Source: Entomohabitans teleogrylli
GTDB taxonomy: Bacteria > Pseudomonadota > Gammaproteobacteria > Enterobacterales > Enterobacteriaceae
Direction: 5' to 3'
Assembly (NCBI RefSeq): GCF_001484765.1
Contig: NZ_KQ947382.1
Coordinates: 36,413 to 95,803, forward strand
Length of the DNA stretch: 59,391 bases
The position numbers and the translations under genes were made by a program. How positions within the stretch are numbered: the first letter of the stretch is position 1; the number at the start of each line of letters is the position of its first letter. Positions 28,158-36,980 of the stretch are shown one piece after another. The notes under the pieces were generated by a model. That model ran no database searches and had not been told where the DNA came from. It saw nothing but the letters and a program-made list of their open reading frames with translations.

Positions 28158-28232
28158 TGACGACACCTGATGTAAAAAAGTGGCGCAATTGTATCAGGAA
28201 TACGTTCGTCATACTCCAGGTTGCTGATGGGT

Positions 28233-28703
28233 TTAGCCCACCATGTAAGTTGCGGTGGCGCTGGCGATATGAACCTGTGCTTCGTTGTGTAGCTCAATGC
28301 GCGCCACAGCGACTTTATTCCCGGCGCGCAGCAGGGTGCTGGCCGCGGTAAAGCGCTGACCTCTACCGGGTCGCAGATAGTCGACGCGCAAATCGATAGT
28401 GCCCATGCGCGACATTCGCTGGCGCAGCTCATCTTCGCTGATGGCGTCGTGGCGGGTCAGGGTACTGCCGACACATACCAGTCCGCCGGCAACATCCAGC
28501 GCTGCAGCGATCACCCCGCCGTGCAGGATATTTTGCGCCCAGTTACCCACCATCATCGGCTGGTGAGCGAAGCTCAACTGGGCGAACGACTTCTCATAAC
28601 ATTCCAGTTCCAGTCCCAGGGTGCGGTTAAACGGCATGTGATACACGAACATCTCGCCAACCAGCTGTAATACCGCTTCGGCACTCAACATTCTGGACGA
28701 CAT
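28233..28703 (-). CDS. yigI: YigI, hotdog-fold thioesterase
   Basis: 156 aa from [18 protein letters not shown] (E. coli 155), with GGAG eight bases upstream. The open frame continues a further 58 codons upstream but without similarity. PaaI-type hotdog thioesterase with the helix motif [17 protein letters not shown] (conserved HGG). Probably acts on medium or long acyl-CoA. Divergent from pldA. Confidence 0.93.
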   Translation of the reverse strand: MSSRMLSAEAVLQLVGEMFVYHMPFNRTLGLELECYEKSFAQLSFAHQPMMVGNWAQNILHGGVIAAALDVAGGLVCVGSTLTRHDAISEDELRQRMSRMGTIDLRVDYLRPGRGQRFTAASTLLRAGNKVAVARIELHNEAQVHIASATATYMVG

Positions 28704-28869
28704 AGCAGGCTCCATCTCGGGGTTTGTAGGGTTAGTTATTGTTTGTTTCAATGATATTAATTGATTAATCCCACGTTTGTAGCTCTGATTGCTTGTAAAG
28801 GTGATGAATAACCCGGATTCTTCCGTAGGCGTAATTTCGCCCGGTTTTTTGTTCAGGAGAACATGATTT

Positions 28870-29739
28870 ATGCGCAACCCTTCGGGATGGCTGGCGGCGC
28901 TCGGCCTGATACCCTGCGCAGTATTCGCGCAGGAGGCGGCGATAAAGCCTATTCAGGATGCCCGGCCGCCGCGCGGCAGTATCATCGCCAATATGCTGCA
29001 GGAGTATGACAACCCGTTTGTGCTCTACCCGTATGACAGCAACTATTTGATTTATACCTATACCAGCAATATGAACAAAGCGGCGATCGCCAGCTACGAC
29101 TGGGCGAATGAGGCGCGCAAGGATGAAGTGAAGTTTCAGCTCAGCCTGGCGTTTCCTCTGTGGCGCGGGATCCTCGGCGAAAATTCGGTGCTGGGGGCCT
29201 CTTATACCCAGAAATCCTGGTGGCAACTGTCTAACAGTAAAGGCTCGGCGCCGTTCCGGGAAACCAACTATGAGCCACAGATGTTCCTCGGTTTCGCCAC
29301 TGATTATCAGTTTGCCGGCTGGACGTTGCGCGATATTGAAGTGGGTTACAATCACCAGTCCAATGGCCGTTCCGATCCGACATCCCGCGGCTGGAACCGA
29401 CTGTATACCCGTCTGATGGCGCAGAGCGGCGACTGGCTGGTGGAAGTGAAACCCTGGTATGTCGTCGGCAGCATCCGCGATAACCCGGATATCACTAAAT
29501 ACATGGGCTATTACCAGTTGAAAGTGGGGTATGCGCTGGGCGATGCGGTAATCAGCGCGAAAGGGCAGTATAACTGGAACACCGGCTACGGCGGCGCCGA
29601 GCTGGGGCTCAGCTACCCGATGAGCCGTCACGTCCGCCTCTACACCCAGCTATACAGCGGCTACGGCGAATCGATGATCGACTACAACTATTGCCAGACG
29701 CGCATTGGCGTCGGGGTGATGCTTAACGATCTGTTTTAA
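28870..29739 (+). CDS. pldA: Outer-membrane phospholipase A
   Basis: 289 aa, as in E. coli. Signal peptide 1-20 cleaved at VFA-QEA. A 12-stranded beta-barrel follows with the C-terminal outer-membrane signature ending in Phe (VGVMLNDLF). Catalytic His162, Ser164 and Asn176 (mature His142, Ser144, Asn156) lie in [12 protein letters not shown] and TSRGWNRLY. Hydrolyses phospholipids misplaced in the outer leaflet. Confidence 0.97.
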   Translation: MRNPSGWLAALGLIPCAVFAQEAAIKPIQDARPPRGSIIANMLQEYDNPFVLYPYDSNYLIYTYTSNMNKAAIASYDWANEARKDEVKFQLSLAFPLWRGILGENSVLGASYTQKSWWQLSNSKGSAPFRETNYEPQMFLGFATDYQFAGWTLRDIEVGYNHQSNGRSDPTSRGWNRLYTRLMAQSGDWLVEVKPWYVVGSIRDNPDITKYMGYYQLKVGYALGDAVISAKGQYNWNTGYGGAELGLSYPMSRHVRLYTQLYSGYGESMIDYNYCQTRIGVGVMLNDLF

Positions 29740-29757
29740 TCATTGCAGTTTACCGCT

Positions 29758-29789
29758 CAGGCGCTGAAAATAGCGCCTGTTTTTATTTT
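29758..29789 (+). terminator. Terminator after pldA
   Basis: 8-bp stem CAGGCGCT / AGCGCCTG with a 6-nt loop, followed by TTTTTATTTT, ending 17 bp before the recQ start. Confidence 0.9.
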
Positions 29790-29805
29790 CAGATGCGGAG
29801 TGCGT

Positions 29806-31635
29806 GTGGCGCAGGCGGAAGTTATCAATCAGGAATCACTGGCCCGGCAGGTCTTACAGGAAACCTTCGGTTACCAGCAGTTCCGGCCTGGCCAGGAATC
29901 GATTATTTCCGCAGTGCTGGCGGGGCGCGACTGTCTGGTGGTGATGCCCACCGGCGGCGGGAAATCGCTCTGCTACCAGATTCCGGCGCTGGTGTTCAGC
30001 GGCCTGACGGTGGTTGTATCGCCGCTGATATCGCTGATGAAAGACCAGGTCGATCAGCTACAGGCCAACGGTGTGGCCGCCGCCTGCCTCAACTCGACCC
30101 AAAACCGCGAGCAGCAGCTTGAAGTGATCGCCGGTTGCCGCGATGGTTCAGTACGGCTGCTGTATGTGGCGCCGGAACGGCTGATGATGGACAGCCTGAT
30201 CGATCGGCTCAGCCAGTGGAACCTGTCGCTGCTGGCGGTTGATGAAGCTCACTGTATCTCTCAGTGGGGCCATGATTTCCGCCCGGAATACGCGCTTCTG
30301 GGCCAGTTGCGCCAACGCTTCCCGCAGACGCCGTTTATGGCCCTGACCGCCACGGCGGATGATACTACCCGTCAGGATATCGCGCGTCTGCTGGGGCTGG
30401 ACGATCCGCTAATTCAGATCAGCAGTTTCGACCGCCCCAATATTCGCTACATGCTGATGGAGAAGTTTAAACCGCTCGACCAGTTGATGCGCTATGTCCA
30501 GGAGCAGCGCGGTAAGTCGGGCATCATCTACTGTAACAGCCGTTCAAAAGTCGAAGATACCGCCGCCCGTCTGCAAAGCCGCGGGATTAGCGCCGCGGCT
30601 TACCATGCCGGACTGGAGAGCGAGATTCGCGCCGATGTGCAGGAAAAGTTCCAGCGTGACGATCTGCAAATCGTGGTGGCGACAGTGGCGTTCGGGATGG
30701 GGATCAACAAGCCCAACGTGCGATTTGTGGTGCATTTCGATATTCCGCGCAACATTGAATCCTACTATCAGGAGACCGGGCGCGCCGGGCGCGATGGCCT
30801 GCCGGCGGAAGCGATGCTGTTTTACGATCCGGCGGATATGGCGTGGCTGCGCCGCTGCCTTGAAGAGAAGCCGGCCGGGCCGCTACAGGAAATCGAACGC
30901 CATAAGCTCAACGCTATGGGGGCCTTTGCCGAAGCGCAGACCTGCCGGCGTCTGGTGTTACTGAACTATTTTGGCGAAGGGCGCCAGGAGCCGTGCGGCA
31001 ACTGTGATATTTGCCTTGACCCGCCGCGCAAATATGATGGTCTGGAGGATGCCCAGAAGGCGCTGTCCTGTATCTATCGGGTGAATCAGCGCTTTGGTAT
31101 GGGGTATGTGGTAGAGGTGTTGCGCGGGGCTAACAGCCAGCGTATTCGCGATATGGGGCACGACAAGCTCAAGGTCTACGGCGCCGGGCGCGAAAAAAGC
31201 CAGGAGCACTGGGTGAGCGTTATCCGCCAGTTGATTCATCTGGGCATGGTCACCCAGAACATTGCCCGGCATTCGGCGCTGCAACTGACCGAAGCCGCCC
31301 GGCCGGTGTTGCGTGGCGAAGTGGCGCTGATGCTGGCGGTGCCGCGCGTGGTGGCGCTCAAACCGCGGGTGATGCAGAAGTCTTACGGCGGGAATTACGA
31401 TCGCAAACTGTTCGCCAAATTGCGCAAGCTGCGTAAAGCCATCGCCGATGAGGAAAATATCCCGCCGTACGTGGTGTTTAACGACGCGACGCTGATTGAA
31501 ATGGCTGAACAGATGCCGCTTAGCCCGGGGGAGATGCTGAGCGTCAACGGCGTGGGAACGCGCAAGCTGGAGCGTTTCGGAAAACCGTTTATGACCTTAA
31601 TTCGCCAGCATGTGGACGGCGATGACGAAGAGTAG
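29806..31635 (+). CDS. recQ: RecQ DNA helicase
   Basis: 609 aa from a GTG start (VAQAEVINQES, as E. coli MAQAEVLN), with CGGAG five bases upstream. The TTG-initiated extension from 29743 runs through the pldA terminator and is rejected. SF2 3'-5' helicase: Walker A PTGGGKS, DEAH box VDEAHCISQWGHDF, motif VI QETGRAGRDG; RQC zinc site Cys in AQTCRRL and PCGNCDIC; C-terminal HRDC domain. Confidence 0.97.
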   Translation: MAQAEVINQESLARQVLQETFGYQQFRPGQESIISAVLAGRDCLVVMPTGGGKSLCYQIPALVFSGLTVVVSPLISLMKDQVDQLQANGVAAACLNSTQNREQQLEVIAGCRDGSVRLLYVAPERLMMDSLIDRLSQWNLSLLAVDEAHCISQWGHDFRPEYALLGQLRQRFPQTPFMALTATADDTTRQDIARLLGLDDPLIQISSFDRPNIRYMLMEKFKPLDQLMRYVQEQRGKSGIIYCNSRSKVEDTAARLQSRGISAAAYHAGLESEIRADVQEKFQRDDLQIVVATVAFGMGINKPNVRFVVHFDIPRNIESYYQETGRAGRDGLPAEAMLFYDPADMAWLRRCLEEKPAGPLQEIERHKLNAMGAFAEAQTCRRLVLLNYFGEGRQEPCGNCDICLDPPRKYDGLEDAQKALSCIYRVNQRFGMGYVVEVLRGANSQRIRDMGHDKLKVYGAGREKSQEHWVSVIRQLIHLGMVTQNIARHSALQLTEAARPVLRGEVALMLAVPRVVALKPRVMQKSYGGNYDRKLFAKLRKLRKAIADEENIPPYVVFNDATLIEMAEQMPLSPGEMLSVNGVGTRKLERFGKPFMTLIRQHVDGDDEE

Positions 31636-31646
31636 TAGTCATCGCC
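31618..31646 (+). terminator. Stop-codon-spanning hairpin of recQ
   Basis: Perfect 9-bp inverted repeat GGCGATGAC / GTCATCGCC with an 11-nt loop that contains the recQ stop codon. No T-tract follows. Could be a terminator or a 3' end stabiliser. Confidence 0.45.
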
Positions 31647-31699
31647 CGTCTATCGTGCCAGGATAGTTTCTCACGTTACCGTTTCCGCGAGTTTTCCTT

Positions 31700-32320
31700 A
31701 TGTTGATGCTATTTCTGATTGTGGCGTTAGTGCATCTGGTGGCGCTGATGAGCCCGGGGCCGGATTTCTTCTTTGTTTCCCAGACTGCCGTCAGCCGTTC
31801 ACGCGGTGAGGCGATGATGGGGGTTCTGGGGATTACTTCCGGCGTTATGGTGTGGGCCGGCGTTGCGCTGCTGGGGCTGCATCTGATCCTCGATAAGATG
31901 GCCTGGCTGCACAATATCATTATGGTCGGTGGGGGGCTTTACCTGCTGTGGATGGGTTACCAGATGTTGCGCGGAGCGATGCGTAAAGCGCCGGAAAACG
32001 CCGCCGCGCCACAGGTGGAACTGGCTCGCCGGGGCCGCAGCTATATCAAAGGTCTGCTGACCAATCTGGCCAACCCGAAAGCGATTATCTACTTCGGCAG
32101 CGTGTTCTCACTGTTTGTCGGCGATAGCGTGGATACCGCGGCGCGCTGGGGGATTTTTTTACTGATCGCGCTGGAGACATTCGCCTGGTTTGCAGTGGTG
32201 GCCAGCCTGTTCGCCCTGCCGGCAATGCGTCGGGGATATCAGCGTCTGGCCTGCTGGATTGACGGCATGGCCGGGGCGCTGTTCGCCGGCTTCGGCATTC
32301 ACTTGATTATTTCCCGCTAA
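31700..32320 (+). CDS. rhtC: RhtC threonine exporter
   Basis: 206 aa, as in E. coli. LysE/RhtB family inner-membrane exporter with six hydrophobic segments and the signature SPGPDFFFV near the N-terminus and [14 protein letters not shown] in the middle. Exports L-threonine. Convergent with rhtB, four-base stop overlap. Confidence 0.96.
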   Translation: MLMLFLIVALVHLVALMSPGPDFFFVSQTAVSRSRGEAMMGVLGITSGVMVWAGVALLGLHLILDKMAWLHNIIMVGGGLYLLWMGYQMLRGAMRKAPENAAAPQVELARRGRSYIKGLLTNLANPKAIIYFGSVFSLFVGDSVDTAARWGIFLLIALETFAWFAVVASLFALPAMRRGYQRLACWIDGMAGALFAGFGIHLIISR

Positions 32321-32937
32321 GCGTGGCGCGCGCTGGCCAGCAGCGCGCCAATCAGCATAAACAAGGAACCAAACAGCCGGTTAAGCGCTTTTAACTGGCG
32401 TGGTCCTTTGATCCATGCGGCGATATGGGTTGCCAGGGTCGCGTAACCGATCATCACAATGATATCGACGATGATCGTCGTCGATCCAAGAATCACATAC
32501 TGTATTACCTGCGGCTCCCCGGGGATGACAAACTGGGGAAACAGCGCCGCCAGGAAGACGATGCTCTTCGGATTGGTGAGGTTCACGAACACCGCGCGCC
32601 TGTAGAGGTGGCTGCGGGACTGCGCCTGCGCCACGGCGTTGAGGTCGATGGCTCCCGCGGCGCGCCATTGCTGAATACCCAACCAGATCAGGTAGGCTGC
32701 CCCGGCCCATTTCAGGATCTCAAACGCCAGCAGCGAGTGAGAAAACAGGGTCCCAAGGCCGATGCCGACCAGCACAATGTGGATGATCAAACCGGTCTGC
32801 AAACCGGCGATGGAAGGTAGCGCGCCCCGATAGCCGTGGCTGATGGCGGTACTCATGGTGTTAATCGCCCCGGATCCCGGAGATACGCTGAGGACTACCG
32901 CGGTCAGCAGGTATGCCAGCCACCACTCAATCGTCAT
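32317..32937 (-). CDS. rhtB: RhtB homoserine/homoserine lactone exporter
   Basis: 206 aa, as in E. coli. LysE/RhtB family, paralog of the convergent rht[15 protein letters not shown] near the N-terminus and [20 protein letters not shown] in the middle. Exports homoserine and its lactone. The last codons sit in an inverted repeat (TGGCGCGC 32324-32331 / GCGCGCCA 32343-32350) that may mark transcript ends. Confidence 0.96.
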   Translation of the reverse strand: MTIEWWLAYLLTAVVLSVSPGSGAINTMSTAISHGYRGALPSIAGLQTGLIIHIVLVGIGLGTLFSHSLLAFEILKWAGAAYLIWLGIQQWRAAGAIDLNAVAQAQSRSHLYRRAVFVNLTNPKSIVFLAALFPQFVIPGEPQVIQYVILGSTTIIVDIIVMIGYATLATHIAAWIKGPRQLKALNRLFGSLFMLIGALLASARHA

Positions 32938-33046
32938 GTGAAATTCCCTGAACGTCTGTTTTTATGCCACAATACGCTATTGTTGAGGGCTGTGCCACGA
33001 ATCACAAAAAAAGCGATCTTTTACGCACGGGTGCGAAAAAACGCCT

Positions 33047-34036
33047 ATGAATCAGCATAAAAAAGGATGGCTGGGCAGGGAAAAAGCATTTGCTGCTTTT
33101 ACCATGGGCCCGCTAACGGATTTCTGGCGCACGCGGGAAGAGCGTGAGTTTAGCGGCGTGGATAATGTGCCGGTGCGTTTTGTGCGCTTTCGCGGCCATA
33201 ACCACCACCGGGTTATTGTTATCTGCCCGGGGCGTATTGAAAGTTACGTCAAATATGCCGAACTGGCTTATGACCTGTTCCACTGCGGCTACGATATTCT
33301 GATCATCGACCACCGCGGCCAGGGGCGTTCCGGAAGAATACTTGAGGATAGTCACCGCGGTCACGTGGTGAACTTCAGCGATTATGTCGACGATCTGGAG
33401 CACTTCTGGCAGCAGGAGGTCGCCTCCGGCCCGTGGAAACAGCGCTTTATCCTGGCGCACTCCATGGGGGGAGCGATCAGTGCGCTGTTTATCCAGCGCC
33501 ATCCTGAGGTGGTGGACGCCGTGGCGCTGTGCGCGCCGATGTTCGGCATTATCATTCGCCTGCCGGACTGGATGGTGCGCCATATTCTCGATTGGGCGGA
33601 AGAGCGTCCGCGCTTTCGCGATGGCTATGCCATTGGTACCGGGCGCTGGCTGGCGTTGCCGTTCAGCGTCAATGTTTTGACACACAGCCGGGAGCGTTAT
33701 CGCCGCAACCTGCGTTTTTACGCCGACGAGCCGGCGCTGCGGGTGGGGGGACCAACGTATCACTGGGTGCGGGAAGGGATTCTCGCCGGAGAGCAGGTAA
33801 TGGCAGGGGCCACTGCTATTACGCCGCCGTTATTGTTACTCCAGGCAGAGGACGATCATGTGGTGGATAACCGTATGCACGATCGCTTCTGTTCGATTAA
33901 GGCCGCGGCGGGCCACCCCTGTGAGGGGGGGAAACCTTATGTTATTGAAGGCGCGTACCATGAGATCCTGTTTGAAAAGGACGCGATGCGCGCCGCCGCG
34001 CTGAATGCCATTGTTGACTTTTTCGCGCGTTATTAA
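33047..34036 (+). CDS. pldB: Lysophospholipase L2
   Basis: 329 aa (E. coli 340, whose C-terminus is longer). Alpha/beta hydrolase: nucleophile Ser139 in LAHSMGGA, HG-type motif IIDHRGQGRSG and a late His in GAYHEILFEKD. Peripheral inner-membrane enzyme that degrades lysophospholipids. Upstream of yigL, with which it is cotranscribed in E. coli and Salmonella. Confidence 0.95.
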   Translation: MNQHKKGWLGREKAFAAFTMGPLTDFWRTREEREFSGVDNVPVRFVRFRGHNHHRVIVICPGRIESYVKYAELAYDLFHCGYDILIIDHRGQGRSGRILEDSHRGHVVNFSDYVDDLEHFWQQEVASGPWKQRFILAHSMGGAISALFIQRHPEVVDAVALCAPMFGIIIRLPDWMVRHILDWAEERPRFRDGYAIGTGRWLALPFSVNVLTHSRERYRRNLRFYADEPALRVGGPTYHWVREGILAGEQVMAGATAITPPLLLLQAEDDHVVDNRMHDRFCSIKAAAGHPCEGGKPYVIEGAYHEILFEKDAMRAAALNAIVDFFARY

Positions 34037-34096
34037 GCTACCGTCCGGCGGTTCGTAACCGCCAGGCGATTGACCACCAGAGGTTGAATTTATCTT

Positions 34097-34903
34097 ATGT
34101 ATCAGGTTGTTGCGTCTGATTTAGATGGCACGCTGCTGTCCCCCGATCATCGGCTTACGCCCTATGCCAAAGAAACGCTGAAATTACTTACCGCCCGCGG
34201 CGTCCATTTCGTTTTTGCGACCGGTCGCCATCATATTGATGTCGGGCAGATCCGCGGTAACCTCGGCATTGAAGCTTATATGATTACCTCTAATGGCGCC
34301 CGGGTGCACGATACCAGCGGTAATCTGGTGTTTGCTCATAACCTGGATCGCGATATCGCCGCCGATCTGTTCGGCATGATGCACAATGATCCCGATATTG
34401 TGACCAATGTTTACCGTGACGATGAGTGGTTTATGAACCGCCACCGCCCGGAAGAGATGAAATATTTTCAGGAAGCGGCGTTCAGTTATGCGCTGTTTGA
34501 GCCGGGTCTGCTGGAGCCGGAAGGGGTCAGCAAAGTCTTTTTCACCTGCGAAAGTCATGAAAAGCTGTTGCCGCTTGAGCAGGCGATTAACGCCCGCTGG
34601 GGCGATCGGGTGAATGTCAGTTTCTCGACGGTGACCTGCCTGGAGATCATGGCCGGCGGCGTTTCGAAGGGTCACGCGCTGGAAGCGGTGTCGGCGGCCA
34701 TGGGTTACGGCCTTAAGTCCTGTATCGCCTTCGGCGACGGCATGAATGATAAAGAGATGCTGAGCATGGCTGGCAAAGGCTGCATTATGGCTAACGCGCA
34801 TCAGCGCCTGAAAGATCTGCTGCCGGATCTAGAGGTTATTGGCACTAATGCCGATGATGCGGTGCCGCATTATCTGCGCAAGTTGTTCGGCATCGCGGGT
34901 TGA
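34097..34903 (+). CDS. yigL: YigL, HAD sugar-phosphate/PLP phosphatase
   Basis: 268 aa (E. coli 266). Cof-type HAD phosphatase: DLDGTLLSPDH at 8-18 (Asp8, Asp10) and GDGMNDKEML near the C-terminus. In Salmonella the sRNA SgrS stabilises yigL mRNA by pairing inside the upstream pldB region during sugar-phosphate stress. The pldB-yigL order needed for that is kept here. Confidence 0.95.
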   Translation: MYQVVASDLDGTLLSPDHRLTPYAKETLKLLTARGVHFVFATGRHHIDVGQIRGNLGIEAYMITSNGARVHDTSGNLVFAHNLDRDIAADLFGMMHNDPDIVTNVYRDDEWFMNRHRPEEMKYFQEAAFSYALFEPGLLEPEGVSKVFFTCESHEKLLPLEQAINARWGDRVNVSFSTVTCLEIMAGGVSKGHALEAVSAAMGYGLKSCIAFGDGMNDKEMLSMAGKGCIMANAHQRLKDLLPDLEVIGTNADDAVPHYLRKLFGIAG

Positions 34904-34905
34904 TA

Positions 34906-34938
34906 TTGACGACTGATTACTAAAAGTACAGTCGTCAA
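34906..34938 (+). repeat. Inverted repeat directly after yigL
   Basis: Perfect 10-bp inverted repeat TTGACGACTG (34906-34915) / CAGTCGTCAA (34929-34938), loop of 13 AT-rich bases with a possible inner TAC/GTA pair. It starts two bases after the yigL stop and lacks a T-tract. Could be a 3'-end stabiliser, or an operator for yigM. Confidence 0.6.
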
Positions 34939-34975
34939 CTAAATAGTCAGGTCGAGGGGCTGGTGCTTCGCTACA

Positions 34976-35908
34976 ATGGGGATCCCTGTTTTCAGTGGAT
35001 ATCCCCTTGTGGCGTTACTGATTATTACCACCATTCTGTGGGCGTTTTCATTCAGCCTGATTGGCGAATATCTCGCCGGTAGCGTGGACAGCTATTTTTC
35101 CGTACTGGTACGGGTTGGTCTGGCCGCGCTGGTGTTTTTGCCTTTCCTGCGAACCCGCGGCCAGAGCTGGCGGGTGATCCTGATGTATATGCTGGTAGGG
35201 GCGATGCAGCTTGGTATCATGTATCTGCTCAGTTTCCGGGCCTTTATCTATCTGTCGGTGTCAGAATTCCTGCTGTTTACCGTCTTCACTCCCCTCTATA
35301 TCACCATGATTTACGATCTCCTTAGTCGGCAACCGCTGCGCTGGGGCTATGCGCTGAGCGCGCTGCTGGCGGTAGCGGGAGCGGCGATCATTCGCTATGA
35401 CCAGTTGAGCGACCATTTCTGGTTTGGGCTGTTGCTGGTACAACTGGCCAATATCAGCTTTGCGATGGGGATGGTGGGCTACAAGCGCCTGATGGAGATT
35501 CATCCAATGCCGCAGCACAGCGCATTTTCGTGGTTTTACCTCGGCGCCTTTCTGGTGGCCGTGGCGGCCTGGTTTACGCTGGGTAATCCGCAAAAGCTGC
35601 CGCAGACCGGGCTACAGTGGGGCATTCTGGTCTGGCTGGGCGTGGTGGCTTCCGGTCTGGGGTATTTTATGTGGAATTATGGCGCCACACAGGTCGATGC
35701 CGGAACGCTGGGGATTATGAACAATGTTCACGTACCTGCCGGGCTGCTGGTGAATCTGGCTATCTGGCAGCAGCAGCCCCACTGGCCGAGTTTTATTACC
35801 GGAGGGACGGTGATTCTGGCCTCGCTCTGGGTACATCGCCGCTGGGTCGCTCCGCGCTGCGTACAAACGGCAGGTGATCGCAGGCGTGATTGCGCGCCGA
35901 GCGAATAA
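34976..35908 (+). CDS. yigM: YigM, EamA-family biotin transporter
   Basis: 310 aa from the ATG at 34976, ten transmembrane helices, DMT/EamA fold. E. coli YigM is a high-affinity biotin importer. The sequence from [17 protein letters not shown] onward matches YigM to the tail ending CAPSE. The start is uncertain: the purine run GAGGGG is 16 bases before the ATG. The last 113 bp are antisense to the 3' end of metR. Confidence 0.92.
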   Translation: MGIPVFSGYPLVALLIITTILWAFSFSLIGEYLAGSVDSYFSVLVRVGLAALVFLPFLRTRGQSWRVILMYMLVGAMQLGIMYLLSFRAFIYLSVSEFLLFTVFTPLYITMIYDLLSRQPLRWGYALSALLAVAGAAIIRYDQLSDHFWFGLLLVQLANISFAMGMVGYKRLMEIHPMPQHSAFSWFYLGAFLVAVAAWFTLGNPQKLPQTGLQWGILVWLGVVASGLGYFMWNYGATQVDAGTLGIMNNVHVPAGLLVNLAIWQQQPHWPSFITGGTVILASLWVHRRWVAPRCVQTAGDRRRDCAPSE

Positions 35909-36749
35909 ACGCTTCCGTAATCGCCTGGCGCTGCTCGCCGTCGCGTACGGCGGCGTACAGGCGGCTCCACAAACCGTCCCCCAGGGTTTTGGTTACCACC
36001 AGGCCCTGGCGCTCAAAACTTTCCACCACCCAATGCGGCAGAGCGGCAATGCCCATTCTGGCGGCGACCATCTGGATTAGCAGCAGGGTGTTATCCACGT
36101 TTTTCAACGCCGGGCTAATGCCGGCAGGTTGCAGAAAATGGCGCCATACGTCCAGCCGGCTGCGCTGTACCGGATAGATAAGCAACGTCTCACTGGCTAA
36201 ATCTTCCGGCGCTATCTGGGTTGTGCCGGCCAGCGGATGATCCGGGGCTACCACCAGCCGCACTTCAAAGTCAAACATCGGCGAATAGTGCAGCCCGCTA
36301 CGCGGCAGAATATCCGATGTCATCACCAGATCCAGTTCACCCTGTTGTAGTGCGGGCTGAGGATCAAACGTCACGCCGGATTTGAAATCCATTTCGACCT
36401 GCGGCCAGCTGGCGCGGAAATTTTCCAGCGCCGGGGTTAGCCACTGAATACAGCTATGACATTCAATTGCGATGCGTAGTCGGGCTTGCTGCGGCTCATT
36501 GCAGGCCTGGAGCGCGCGGCTAATCTGCGGCAGCACCTGATTTGCCAGTTGTAGCAGGATCTCGCCCTGCGGCGTAAAACGCAGCGGCTGGCTTTTACGC
36601 ACAAATAGCCGGAAGCCAAGGCGCTGTTCCAGATCGCTGAACTGGTGAGACAGGGCGGACTGGGTCTGGTGCAGCATCGCGGCGGCGGCGGCCAGCGAAC
36701 CCGTCGTACGCAACGCTTGCAGCGTTTTCAGGTGTTTAATTTCGATCAT
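35796..36749 (-). CDS. metR: MetR, LysR-type activator of methionine genes
   Basis: 317 aa, as in E. coli. N-terminal winged HTH ([20 protein letters not shown]) and LysR substrate-binding domain sensing homocysteine. Activates metE and represses itself. Divergent from metE, 231 bp between start codons, with MetR and MetJ sites in the gap. Confidence 0.97.
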   Translation of the reverse strand: MIEIKHLKTLQALRTTGSLAAAAAMLHQTQSALSHQFSDLEQRLGFRLFVRKSQPLRFTPQGEILLQLANQVLPQISRALQACNEPQQARLRIAIECHSCIQWLTPALENFRASWPQVEMDFKSGVTFDPQPALQQGELDLVMTSDILPRSGLHYSPMFDFEVRLVVAPDHPLAGTTQIAPEDLASETLLIYPVQRSRLDVWRHFLQPAGISPALKNVDNTLLLIQMVAARMGIAALPHWVVESFERQGLVVTKTLGDGLWSRLYAAVRDGEQRQAITEAFIRSARNHACDHLPFVRSAERPSGDVPRARPESPSLR

Positions 36750-36761
36750 GAAAGTCCTTCA
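36749..36761. promoter_or_regulatory. MetR binding site
   Basis: TGAAAGTCCTTCA is a perfect TGAA-N5-TTCA MetR motif. It overlaps the first base of the metR start codon, a position suited to autorepression. Confidence 0.6.
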
Positions 36762-36820
36762 CTTCGGCATGAACATTTTGCGCTTGAGGAAGATACAGTA
36801 CTTGCGAATTATAGCGGTGT

Positions 36821-36836
36821 AAACATCTGGACGTCT
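36821..36836. promoter_or_regulatory. MetJ operator (two met boxes)
   Basis: Tandem 8-bp met boxes AAACATCT and GGACGTCT (consensus AGACGTCT), with a weaker copy at 36813-36820. In E. coli MetJ with SAM represses metE and metR from this gap. Confidence 0.7.
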
Positions 36837-36940
36837 AAATCCTGTGTGTTTCGAATTTATGGCGCGTTGGCTGCGCCTGCCGATCCCGTGACTGACTTAT
36901 GCCGGCTCCGGGGGATAAGCAAGTTTGCCGCCTTCCCTGA

Positions 36941-36958
36941 ATCCGAAATCCTTCGGAT
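36941..36958 (+). promoter_or_regulatory. Hairpin in the metE leader
   Basis: Perfect 7-bp stem ATCCGAA / TTCGGAT with a 4-nt loop, ending 10 bases before the metE SD (GAGG, 36969-36972). A 13-codon ORF (36899-36940) ends directly at its left edge. Confidence 0.5.
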
Positions 36959-36980
36959 GACAAATTATGAGGTTTTAAGA

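Noticed and set aside
36645-36980. Upstream extension of the metE reading frame through the metR start
   Set aside because: The extra 112 codons cross the divergent promoter region and show no similarity. MetE starts cleanly at 36981 with an SD.
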